From NCBI GenBank assembly GCA_020201015.1, contig JAIVHN010000183.1, positions 1 to 29,217 of the forward strand: 29,217 bases of DNA, written 5' to 3'. Shown here in pieces: positions 1 through 6,501 of this stretch. A program made the translations under genes and the position numbers. Each line of letters starts with the position of its first letter. The stretch's first letter is position 1. Below the pieces are notes generated by a model. The model was not told where the DNA came from. It ran no database searches and saw nothing but the letters and a program-made list of their open reading frames with translations. The DNA comes from Spirochaeta sp. (GTDB lineage Bacteria > Spirochaetota > Spirochaetia > DSM-27196 > SLAA01).

Positions 1-70
1 CCTCTGACTTGCTAATCATGTCATTGAGATTTGAGCTGATCAGTCGCCGAAATCGATCAAAGATCCCCAC
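1..70 (-). CDS. pspA: PspA/VIPP1 (IM30) family protein, N-terminal fragment
   Basis: Only the first 23 codons lie in the window; the gene runs off the left edge. Reading leftward from a GTG at 70 gives MGIFDRFRRLISSNLNDMIS, followed by KSE. This matches the conserved amphipathic N-terminal helix of the phage shock protein A / VIPP1 family, which binds stressed membranes and assembles into ESCRT-III-like polymers. A strong Shine-Dalgarno, TTAAGGAGG on the minus strand (78-86), sits 7 nt before the GTG, which fixes the start. It lies on the same strand as the STAS protein gene, 194 bp downstream of it. Twin 15-bp repeats lie in that gap. Recognition rests on a short stretch, but one typical of the family. 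Confidence 0.8.
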   Translation of the reverse strand, partial: MGIFDRFRRLISSNLNDMISKSE

Positions 71-125
71 CAGCAAGCCTCCTTAAGACCGCGAAAAGCG
101 CACAAAATGCAGTTTATTGCCTGTG

Positions 126-158
126 CGCAGATTATTTTCCGCACGCAGATTATTTTCC
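126..158. repeat. Twin 15-bp direct repeat upstream of pspA
   Basis: CGCAGATTATTTTCC occurs at 126-140 and again at 144-158, an exact copy with an 18-bp period. It lies about 55-90 bp upstream of the pspA start. It could be a slippage product or a pair of regulator sites on one face of the helix. The remainder of 71-264 shows no convincing gene. Confidence 0.85.
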
Positions 159-264
159 ATTATTTTTATAATTGGACGAGTACGATAGTGTTTTCTGTGT
201 GTAAGAACCATGGCGTATGTTATCTTATCCTCTCCGGTGAGAGTACACCACCCGGAGTTAGTGA

Positions 265-816
265 CTACCCGAGAAAAACCTGTCCGGTATTATCAATTGC
301 CAGAATTGTTTTACACTCAGAACAACGAAACCGCCCCGACTTTGTTGCCTTGAGTTTCTTGGAGCAGATTGGGCACTTGAAAATTTTGGGGAAAACGTCG
401 GACTCGGTTGTAGCGTTGCCTTTGGAAAAAAACTCAACAGCTTCATCCAGAGTATCTTTGATGTTAAAGAACTGGGAGAATCCAAGCAACTGAAATACTT
501 CATAAACCTTTGGCTGAATTTCCAAAAGCACCAAATCACCGCCGCGCGGCTTGAGTTGTTTAAGGAAAGCAGTAAAAGAGCCTATTCCGGTACTAGATAC
601 ATAATTCAGTCCGCCACAATTGAAAACCAGCTTTGTGAAGCCACCTTCAATGGCACGGGCAACCCGCTTTTGAAAGAAATTCGAGTTATACGTATCAATG
701 TACCCCGTAAGGTATAGAACGAGGCATCCATCAACCGAGTCGATTTTCTGAAGACGAATTTTAAGGCTTTCGTCTTTTTCCTCATCAAAACCCGGAACGA
801 TGTCGTTGTTATTCAT
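265..816 (-). CDS. STAS-domain protein with C-terminal zinc ribbon
   Basis: This 183-residue protein has a STAS (anti-sigma-factor antagonist type) domain at about residues 19-130 and a C-terminal zinc ribbon with Cys148, Cys151, Cys165 and Cys168. The loop NYVSSTGIGSF aligns with the phosphorylation loop of SpoIIAA, so Ser75 is the likely phospho-acceptor; the usual preceding Asp is Ser74. STAS proteins of this kind act in partner-switching cascades with a kinase/anti-sigma factor, and no such partner is in the window. The ribbon may bind protein or nucleic acid, which is inference. The start has a good ribosome site (GGAAGGGAAGCC before ATG). A sigma-70-like promoter lies upstream at 904-932. 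pspA follows on the same strand, so a membrane-stress role is possible but unproven. Confidence 0.8.
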   Translation of the reverse strand: MNNNDIVPGFDEEKDESLKIRLQKIDSVDGCLVLYLTGYIDTYNSNFFQKRVARAIEGGFTKLVFNCGGLNYVSSTGIGSFTAFLKQLKPRGGDLVLLEIQPKVYEVFQLLGFSQFFNIKDTLDEAVEFFSKGNATTESDVFPKIFKCPICSKKLKATKSGRFRCSECKTILAIDNTGQVFLG

Positions 817-903
817 GGCTTCCCTTCCAGCTTACCGTCGATTTATTCTTACATCCAATAGTGGTGCCCTTTAATGATATCACACCTGAATACGATTGCA
901 TGT

Positions 904-932
904 ATAGTAGTGGCCCAACTTTTCTTTGTCAA
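904..932 (-). promoter_or_regulatory. Sigma-70-type promoter for the STAS gene
   Basis: On the minus strand, TTGACA (932-927) is followed by a 17-bp spacer and TACTAT (909-904). That is a perfect -35 and a four-of-six -10. Transcription would begin near 897, about 80 nt before the ATG at 816. Confidence 0.55.
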
Positions 933-945
933 ACTAGTAATCTGC

Positions 946-1695
946 TCATGGACGACGATCCCAGCCCTTATCTACCCGAATAGTTGCCCCATTTACTGCG
1001 GCGCCCGCCTGGGATAAAAGAAGTGCGGCAAGCGGGACAAGCTCTGTCGCCTTCATTAGTTTACTATCGGCCAAGATCCGTTGATAGTATAGCGTTTCGC
1101 TTTCACTTTGATACTCCGTTTCCACAGGCCCTGGGCACAGCACATTTACCGTAACACCTGAAGCGCCAAAACGAGCTGCTGCCGAACGCGCCAGCGTTGC
1201 GAGGCCGCTTTTCGCAGCTGAGTAGGCGGCAATCTTACGAAAGGATTGAGGCAGATCGGTGTCGGTACCGCCAAAGAGGAGTATACGACCATAACCAGTA
1301 CTGGCCATGCGGGGAGCAAAGGTGCTCACCAGCGCCCCAGGTAAGCCAAGATTGAGCATTGCCATTTTTTCCCAGTCCTCAGGGCTGGTTTCCTCAAGTC
1401 CAGCAAACAGAAAGGGGCCAAAAGCAACCACAAGGATATCGATGTTCTCATAGGTGGCGGCCCACCGAGCGGAATCACGCACGTCGTTGAGTTCTCGGAG
1501 TACCGTAGTTAGCCGTCCCCGATATCCGTCCAGTTCCGAGCGGAGCGCTAGCAGCTTGCCCTCGTCATGCCCGCCATGGATTACAAGATCTGCACCGGCA
1601 GCCGCAAGATACCGCGCAATCTCAGCTCCTATGCCCCCGGAGCCGCCCAGCACCAGAGCTTGAAGCCCTTGAAAGCTTTCAGCTGCCTTTTCCAT
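946..1695 (-). CDS. SDR-family protein with atypical active site
   Basis: This is a 249-residue short-chain dehydrogenase/reductase-like protein. The nucleotide-binding glycine motif is LGGSGGIG near the N-terminus rather than TGxxxGIG. The catalytic Tyr-Lys pair is present in YSAAKSG, and PGPVETE follows as expected. The strand that normally supplies the catalytic Ser reads LLFGGTDTD, so the Ser seems replaced by Gly or Thr. The C-terminus (GATIRVDKGWDRRP) resembles the usual xxDGG end. The start is placed at ATG 1695 because GGGAGAACC precedes it; a longer reading to 1752 has no ribosome site. The substrate cannot be told. It is divergent from the yqfO-like gene, with a 77-bp gap. Confidence 0.8.
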   Translation of the reverse strand: MEKAAESFQGLQALVLGGSGGIGAEIARYLAAAGADLVIHGGHDEGKLLALRSELDGYRGRLTTVLRELNDVRDSARWAATYENIDILVVAFGPFLFAGLEETSPEDWEKMAMLNLGLPGALVSTFAPRMASTGYGRILLFGGTDTDLPQSFRKIAAYSAAKSGLATLARSAAARFGASGVTVNVLCPGPVETEYQSESETLYYQRILADSKLMKATELVPLAALLLSQAGAAVNGATIRVDKGWDRRP

Positions 1696-1772
1696 GGTTC
1701 TCCCTTTTTTCTTGCGCGCACTCAGATTAACTTTCTTGAAAGATGCAGGCAATCCCCGTATCCTCCCTCAGT

Positions 1773-2252
1773 ATGTACCAGTTAGCGTTTTATGTTCCGG
1801 AGGGCTATCTAGAGCCCGTAAAAGAAGCGGTATTTGCAGCCGGCGGGGGGAAGTACCAAGAATATGACATGTGTGCGTGGCAGACCTTGGGACGCGGGCA
1901 GTTCAGGCCTCTTGACGGTGCCGACCCGTTTATCGGTCGGCAGGGACAGCTTGAACACGAACCCGAGTACAAGGTAGAACTACTGGTCGTTGAAGATCAG
2001 GCACGTGAAGTCGTGGAAGCGCTCCTGCAAGCTCACCCTTATGAAGAGGTTGCGTACTCGCTCATGCGCATGTATTCAATCCCCAGCACCAACACCTCGG
2101 ACACGAAGGGGCCTACGCGTCGCGGAGACAGGTTTGTCACCGCGACAACTTGCTTGCCTCTGAGTTCTTCCGGGTCGCCATACGGCCGCGTAATGCGTGC
2201 ACTTGAGTTCTTAATGCCGAGCTCCGGGCCAAAGTCTATGCGAAGTTTGTAG
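1773..2252 (+). CDS. YqfO/NIF3-type PII-like domain protein with aberrant C-terminal extension
   Basis: From ATG 1773 the protein begins MYQLAFYVPEGYLEPVKEAV and continues with WQTLGRGQFRPLDGADPFIG and ending motif HPYEEVAY. These are hallmarks of the stand-alone YqfO family, a CutA/PII-like fold of about 100-110 residues also found inserted in NIF3 proteins. Its molecular role is not established. Family members end a few residues after HPYEExAY. Here the frame stays open for about 57 more residues, all antisense to the convergent csaA-like gene. The extension has no family resemblance and is probably the result of a small deletion that removed the native stop. No clear Shine-Dalgarno precedes 1773; the start is set by family alignment. 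Confidence 0.75.
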   Translation: MYQLAFYVPEGYLEPVKEAVFAAGGGKYQEYDMCAWQTLGRGQFRPLDGADPFIGRQGQLEHEPEYKVELLVVEDQAREVVEALLQAHPYEEVAYSLMRMYSIPSTNTSDTKGPTRRGDRFVTATTCLPLSSSGSPYGRVMRALEFLMPSSGPKSMRSL

Positions 2253-2341
2253 GCGGGTTTATGCGCCTCCGGAAACTCACGCACCTCAAGTATGGTGCCG
2301 ACCCGCATCTCAACAGCGTCAAACTGGGCCATATCAATCAT
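2039..2341 (-). CDS. csaA: CsaA-like tRNA-binding-domain protein, C-terminus replaced
   Basis: This 100-residue protein has the EMAP-II/CsaA tRNA-binding OB fold: VEMRVGTILEVREFPEAHK, YKLRIDFGPELGIKNSSA, and the NLSPRRVGPFVSEVLVLG motif. CsaA proteins are dimeric tRNA-binding or chaperone-like proteins of about 110 residues whose last 15-20 residues contain VVLLxPDxPVPNG. Here that tail is absent. After SEVLVLG the reading enters the antisense of the yqfO-like gene (IEYMRMSEYATSS) and stops. It follows the flavin dehydrogenase gene by 22 bp and is probably cotranscribed with it. Loss of the C-terminal strand may weaken folding or dimerisation. Confidence 0.8.
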   Translation of the reverse strand: MIDMAQFDAVEMRVGTILEVREFPEAHKPAYKLRIDFGPELGIKNSSARITRPYGDPEELRGKQVVAVTNLSPRRVGPFVSEVLVLGIEYMRMSEYATSS

Positions 2342-2363
2342 GATCGCAGGCTATCACCCTAAA

Positions 2364-3788
2364 CTAGTCCTCATCAACTAAAATCTTACCCGGATTCATG
2401 ATATGATTTGGGTCGATGGCACGTTTAATGCGCCGCATAATATCCAGCTCCGCCTCGCCAAGCACCAGTTTCATGTACGGACTGCGTTTGTGTCCAATCC
2501 CGTGCTCACCACTGATAGTTCCTCCGAGACCGGCAGCCTTAACGTAAAGTTCCGACAACAACTTGGGAATAATTTCAAGCCAGTCCTCAACCGACATTGA
2601 CTCCGGCTTGAGCGGGGTTGCATGAAGGTTTCCGTCACCGGCATGACCAAAGCATGGAATAGGAACGTCATAGCGCGTGCTAACATCCCGAATCTCGTCA
2701 AGCATCGCTGGAATAGTGGAAACCGGTACAGATATATCCTCTAAGGACTGATGCGGGGCAATCCGCATAAGGGCCCAAGGAACTTGTTTGCGCACCTTCC
2801 AGACATCCTCAAGGTGATCCTCGCTCTCGGCCTTTCGTATTCCGCTCACGCCATGCGCCGTTAGAATGCGCTCGGCCCGTTGCAACTCCGGCTCTAACTG
2901 CTCAAGAGTAGGCCCATCAACTTCAACTAAAATTGCGCCTCCGGGAGTAATCTCGACGTCACTCTTTGGAGCCGTCTTTTTAACCGACTCAATACAAAGC
3001 GAATCCATAAACTCAATTGAGGAGGGTTGCACCTCAGGATCGGCAAGCAACGCTGGCAGTACTTTGTTGAGGGTCTGAGGGGTCGGTAGAAATCCGAACA
3101 AAGCAAGTCGATGTTTTGGGCGCGGCAGCAACTTAATGTAGAGCTTGGTGAAAACCCCAAGTGTGCCTTCGCTCCCGGTGAAAAGACTAATGAGATCATA
3201 GCCGGTTACATCTTTTACCCGCTTGCCTCCCAGGTTCAGCGTCATACCTTCCGGTGTCACTACTTCTAGCCCCAGTACGTAACGGCCCGTGACACCATAC
3301 TTGACCGCTCGCCCGCCGCCAGCGTTCTCAGCAACATTGCCTGCAAGGTGACATATTTCTTCGCTCATAGGATATCCGGCAAAAAACAGGTTGTGCTTTT
3401 TGAGTTCCCCATCCAGTTCTTTGGTGACTACGCCTGGTTCAACTACGGCAAACAGGTTATCTGTGTCTATCTCTATAATCCGATTCATGCGGTCCAGGGA
3501 GAGTACTATGCCGCCCACTGTCGGCACCGCACCTCCAGAAAGCCCGCTCCCACCTCCCCGGGGCGTCACCGGAAGCCGCAGTTCATTGGCAAGCTTCATA
3601 ATTGCGGCCACTTCCTCGGTATTGCCAGGAAAAACTGCAACATCGGGCCTGTGAGCGTATTTTTCTTCGGTCACTTTGTCGTGAGAAAAGGCCTGAAGTG
3701 TCTTTTCGTCCACCTTGACGTGTTCTGCTCCGCATACCCCGCGTAGCTTCTCAAGCACCGTTTCATCAACTGCTGTGTATGACACCAT
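2364..3788 (-). CDS. FAD-linked 2-hydroxyacid dehydrogenase (GlcD/LctD family)
   Basis: This 474-residue protein belongs to the FAD-binding PCMH/VAO-type oxidase family (GlcD, D-lactate dehydrogenase). The FAD-binding segment includes PRGGGSGLSGGAVP (about residues 85-100), ENAGGGRAVKYGVTGRYVLG and GSEGTLGVFT. The C-terminal cap has the metal/substrate site GHAGDGNLHAT and GEHGIGHKR. It oxidises a D-2-hydroxyacid such as D-lactate or glycolate and passes electrons to a flavoprotein such as Etf. The start at 3788 is chosen because AAGGAG precedes the ATG; upstream residues lack family similarity. It sits 87 bp downstream of the nikR-like gene and is a paralogue of the lctD at 6502-7944, so it may share the neighbouring EtfBA or use another substrate. 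Confidence 0.85.
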   Translation of the reverse strand: MVSYTAVDETVLEKLRGVCGAEHVKVDEKTLQAFSHDKVTEEKYAHRPDVAVFPGNTEEVAAIMKLANELRLPVTPRGGGSGLSGGAVPTVGGIVLSLDRMNRIIEIDTDNLFAVVEPGVVTKELDGELKKHNLFFAGYPMSEEICHLAGNVAENAGGGRAVKYGVTGRYVLGLEVVTPEGMTLNLGGKRVKDVTGYDLISLFTGSEGTLGVFTKLYIKLLPRPKHRLALFGFLPTPQTLNKVLPALLADPEVQPSSIEFMDSLCIESVKKTAPKSDVEITPGGAILVEVDGPTLEQLEPELQRAERILTAHGVSGIRKAESEDHLEDVWKVRKQVPWALMRIAPHQSLEDISVPVSTIPAMLDEIRDVSTRYDVPIPCFGHAGDGNLHATPLKPESMSVEDWLEIIPKLLSELYVKAAGLGGTISGEHGIGHKRSPYMKLVLGEAELDIMRRIKRAIDPNHIMNPGKILVDED

Positions 3789-3875
3789 ATTCTCCTTCTG
3801 TTGGATAGCTGCCGCGTAAAGTATGAGTAATCCCGTCGACAACTGCGTTTATAATATGTCCCCTACCTGCATAGG

Positions 3876-4292
3876 TCAAACCTCGGAGGTGACGGTGTCG
3901 TCTATGGCGGCCACAGTAAAGCGACCTTGCATCCCGCGAACCCCTAACAGCTGCTCACTCCATGCCGAGACATCACGATATTGGCCACGCACCACGATGA
4001 TTTTCATGAGCGTTGTATCGCTTACATGCACCTGTAGGTTAGACAGGATCTCAAGACTCCGATACTCGGTCGTCGGCACTGATGGGAGTCGCCGGCCAGC
4101 CGGGTACACCAAGGTAACAGTGCCCGCGACTCGACCTTCGGGCGTCCGCTCGACGTTTTCTCGTAGAGCATCTTGGACCAAGCGTCGCATTGCCTCGGAT
4201 CGGTTGGCAAAACCTTTGGTTTCGGTATATCTGTCAAAGCGATCACGGAGCTCGGACTCCATAGAGACGCCAAATCGAACTAATTCCTGCAT
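3876..4292 (-). CDS. nikR: NikR-family ribbon-helix-helix regulator with altered nickel site
   Basis: This 138-residue protein has an N-terminal ribbon-helix-helix DNA-binding domain (LVRFGVSMESELRDRFDRY, NRSEAMRRLVQDAL) and a C-terminal ACT-like domain (LMKIIVVRG, VRGMQGRF), the NikR architecture. NikR normally represses nickel uptake or nickel enzymes when Ni(II) fills a four-ligand site. Aligned with E. coli NikR, His76 becomes Glu76, His87 becomes Gln87, Cys95 becomes Leu95, and only His89 is kept. The start at 4292 is chosen over 4298 because AGGGG then has correct spacing, and numbering then matches E. coli. It is the first gene of a minus-strand unit with the flavin dehydrogenase and is divergent from etfB. 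Its location among nickel genes supports a linked role, but the signal may not be nickel. Confidence 0.75.
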   Translation of the reverse strand: MQELVRFGVSMESELRDRFDRYTETKGFANRSEAMRRLVQDALRENVERTPEGRVAGTVTLVYPAGRRLPSVPTTEYRSLEILSNLQVHVSDTTLMKIIVVRGQYRDVSAWSEQLLGVRGMQGRFTVAAIDDTVTSEV

Positions 4293-4320
4293 CCCCATCC
4301 CCTTTTTATGCTTTTAACCT

Positions 4321-4341
4321 GTATCATATATCGAAATATAC
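4321..4341. promoter_or_regulatory. Imperfect dyad at the nikR promoter
   Basis: GTAT at 4321-4324 is matched by ATAC at 4338-4341 around an AT-rich centre, about 30 bp upstream of nikR. A minus-strand -10-like TATGAT overlaps it (4328-4323). NikR operators of other bacteria are spaced GTAT-type half-sites, so autoregulation is conceivable. The symmetry is weak beyond four bases per side. Confidence 0.3.
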
Positions 4342-4440
4342 GGTAAAGCCCGGAAACGGGTGGAACCGTGAACGGGCGCTGTAACACAATGAGACAGCGT
4401 TTCGCAATACGGAACAAACACCCCCAGAACTACATTTTTC

Positions 4441-4469
4441 TTGACAACAGCCTATGGTGCCCATAGCAT
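4441..4469 (+). promoter_or_regulatory. Promoter with embedded operator upstream of etfB
   Basis: TTGACA (4441-4446) is followed by 17 bp and TAGCAT (4464-4469), a near-consensus sigma-70 promoter. Between and overlapping the -10 is a perfect inverted repeat, CTATGG-TGC-CCATAG (4452-4466), ideally placed for a repressor. Transcription would start near 4476, leaving a leader of roughly 195 nt before etfB. Confidence 0.55.
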
Positions 4470-4502
4470 GACGTTACTGAGGAGAACTGTCTGTCGCTTC
4501 CA

Positions 4503-4530
4503 CAAAAAATAGTTCCGCAAAAAATAGTTC
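4503..4530. repeat. Twin 13-bp direct repeat in the etfB leader
   Basis: CAAAAAATAGTTC is present at 4503-4515 and 4518-4530 with a 15-bp period. It lies just downstream of the predicted transcription start. It may be slippage-derived or a regulator site. Confidence 0.85.
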
Positions 4531-4632
4531 TTTTTTCAAACAGTTTGTTGGGTTTACTCTGCCGAGCAGTATTTTTAGACATCATAGATCAACCTAATGG
4601 ATAAAAAAATAGCTTCTCGGATGAGTAAGCAT

Positions 4633-4651
4633 ATGTTACAATACCTATAAT
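4633..4651 (+). promoter_or_regulatory. Possible second promoter close to etfB
   Basis: ATGTTACAAT (4633-4642) reads as an extended -10 (TGtTACAAT), and TATAAT follows at 4646-4651. No good -35 lies at the right distance from either. The 10-mer ATGTTACAAT recurs at 12972-12981 before the SDR gene. Confidence 0.35.
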
Positions 4652-4672
4652 TTCAGTTCTAGGAGGAACAGC

Positions 4673-5470
4673 TTGAACATCATAGTACTAGTTAAGCAGG
4701 TTCCGGAGACCAGCAACGTAAAAATGGATCCGGAAACCGGTACGATGATTCGCGAGGGCCTTGAGACTATTATCAACCCTCTCGATCTTTACGCAATTGA
4801 GGCCGCACTACGCCTCAAAGAGCAACACGGCGGTAAAGTTACCGCAATATCAATGGGCCCACCCGCGGCAATGAAAGCGCTACGTGAGACCATGGCTATG
4901 GGAGTTGACGAGGCTGCATTGGTATCGGACCGCAAGTTTGGTGGCGCCGACACCTGGGCAACATCATACACCCTTGGGCAGGCTATTAAGGAAATGGGTG
5001 AGTTCGACATTATTATGGCTGGTGAGCGCGCAACCGACGGCGACACCGGACAGGTCGGTCCCGGACTTGGTGCGTGGTTAAATCTCCCGGTTGTCTCGTA
5101 CGTGGCTCATATCAAGGAAGTCACCAAGGACAGCATCACCTGTGACCGTCTCATGGAAGAAGGCTACCAGGTTGTGAAAGCCCCTTTTCCCGTAGTCATA
5201 ACGACTGTTAAGGAAATTGCAGAACCCAGACTACCGACTCTGCGCGGTAACAAGCGTGCACGCCAGACCGAAATTCCAGTGTATAGCACTGAGAACATGA
5301 CAGTTGACGTGGGTTCGCTCGGACTTAAGGGATCTCCAACCAAGGTCGTCAAGATCGAGACGCCAAAAGTTACCCGTAGCGGTACTTTGCTGAAGGCAAA
5401 CTCAGAAGAGACAATTGAATCCGCGGTTGATCAGCTCATTGAATGGCTGAAAGAACGCGAACTCGTATAA
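4673..5470 (+). CDS. etfB: Electron transfer flavoprotein beta subunit
   Basis: This 265-residue EtfB starts with TTG at 4673, fixed by AGGAGG 6 nt upstream. It has the family N-terminus NIIVLVKQVPETSNVKMDPETG and the nucleotide-binding loop DGDTGQVGP. This DGDTxQVGP form, with INPLDLYAIEAAL, is typical of EtfB subunits in electron-bifurcating complexes (Acetobacterium LctB, CarD types), where the second FAD sits in EtfB, rather than AMP-binding mitochondrial EtfB. It partners EtfA (22 bp downstream) and LctD to move electrons from D-lactate to NAD+, probably driven by reduced ferredoxin. Bifurcation is inferred from motif and neighbours. Confidence 0.93.
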   Translation: MNIIVLVKQVPETSNVKMDPETGTMIREGLETIINPLDLYAIEAALRLKEQHGGKVTAISMGPPAAMKALRETMAMGVDEAALVSDRKFGGADTWATSYTLGQAIKEMGEFDIIMAGERATDGDTGQVGPGLGAWLNLPVVSYVAHIKEVTKDSITCDRLMEEGYQVVKAPFPVVITTVKEIAEPRLPTLRGNKRARQTEIPVYSTENMTVDVGSLGLKGSPTKVVKIETPKVTRSGTLLKANSEETIESAVDQLIEWLKERELV

Positions 5471-5492
5471 ATAAGACAAAAGGAGGAATATC

Positions 5493-6485
5493 GTGAGCTA
5501 TGTATGGACTCTAGGCGAGCAGTTTGAAGGCAAACTCCGCGGCGTTTCCTTCGAGCTTCTTGCGCGAGGTAAGAAACTCGCGGAAGAACTCGACACCAAA
5601 GTTTGCTCGTTAATTTTAGGGCATAATATTTCAGATGAAGATTTAGAGGAATTAATCCAACGTGGGGCCGATGAAGTCTACTTTGTCGACGATCCTCGCT
5701 TAGCAGACTTTCAAAACGAAACCTACTCAAACGTAATTTCGGACTTAATCAACCAGTATCATCCGCATATTGTGCTGGCTGCAGCTACCACTATTGGTCG
5801 TGTAGTAATGCCCTATGTTGCTATAAAGGTAAACACTGGTCTCACTGCAGACTGTACGCAGCTGGAAATACAACCGGAAACGAAACTGCTGCTGCAAACC
5901 CGGCCCGCTATTGGTGGTAACATCATGGCAACCATTAAGACCCCGGATCACATGCCACAAATGGCAACCGTGCGTCCAAAGTCAAGCCGCCCGCTTGATA
6001 AAGACCCAAGTCGGAGTGGTAAAATTCAGCGCATTGTACTCAAAGATGAACTTGTCGATACCCGCGCTAAGGTGATCGAATTCCGCACCGACGACGCAGG
6101 CTTTGTCAACATTGAAGAGGCAGACGTTGTTGTTGCTGGTGGAAAGGGCCTCAAGCAAGCTGCCAACGTGAAGCTCGTAGAAGATCTGGCCAAACAGCTT
6201 GACGGTGTTGTTGGTGCAAGTCGCCAGGCAATTGACCGTGGTTGGCTCAGCTACCCGCATCAGGTTGGTCTTTCCGGTAAGACCATCTCGGCTACATTGC
6301 TGTTAACTGCCGGTATCTCCGGCTCTATTCAGTACTTGGCCGGTATCAAGACCTGCGAAAACATTGTAGCTATCAATAACGACCCCGAAGCAAATATTTT
6401 CGGTGTCTCGGACTTTGGAATTGTAGGCGACCTTTTTGAGGTCTTGCCTCTACTCACTCAAAAGCTGGCGCAGGCCAAGAAATAA
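5493..6485 (+). CDS. etfA: Electron transfer flavoprotein alpha subunit
   Basis: This 330-residue EtfA starts at GTG 5493 after AAGGAGG. The C-terminal FAD domain shows VVAGGKGL, GASRQAIDRGW, HQVGLSGKTI, LTAGISGSIQYLAG and the terminal INNDPEANIFGVSDFGIVGDLFEVLP. It binds the electron-carrying FAD and docks on LctD. It lacks the N-terminal ferredoxin-like extension found in Acetobacterium woodii LctC, so if the complex uses ferredoxin it must dock another way. It lies 22 bp after etfB and 16 bp before lctD, in a tight operon. Confidence 0.93.
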   Translation: MSYVWTLGEQFEGKLRGVSFELLARGKKLAEELDTKVCSLILGHNISDEDLEELIQRGADEVYFVDDPRLADFQNETYSNVISDLINQYHPHIVLAAATTIGRVVMPYVAIKVNTGLTADCTQLEIQPETKLLLQTRPAIGGNIMATIKTPDHMPQMATVRPKSSRPLDKDPSRSGKIQRIVLKDELVDTRAKVIEFRTDDAGFVNIEEADVVVAGGKGLKQAANVKLVEDLAKQLDGVVGASRQAIDRGWLSYPHQVGLSGKTISATLLLTAGISGSIQYLAGIKTCENIVAINNDPEANIFGVSDFGIVGDLFEVLPLLTQKLAQAKK

Positions 6486-6501
6486 AGAAGGAGACTGCGA
6501 A

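Larger units (their letters stand above)
4299..4672. other. Divergent regulatory region between nikR and etfB
   Basis: This 374-bp gap has no gene. It is AT-rich relative to its surroundings and carries a dyad next to nikR (4321-4341), a consensus-like promoter with an embedded inverted repeat (4441-4469), twin 13-bp repeats (4503-4530), the 11-bp palindrome CAAACAGTTTG (4537-4547), a second -10-like region (4633-4651), and the etfB ribosome site AGGAGG (4661-4666). Confidence 0.7.

Noticed and set aside
107..493. Plus-strand open frame of 128 codons
   Set aside because: It is largely antisense to the STAS-zinc ribbon gene, crosses the twin repeats and resembles no known protein.
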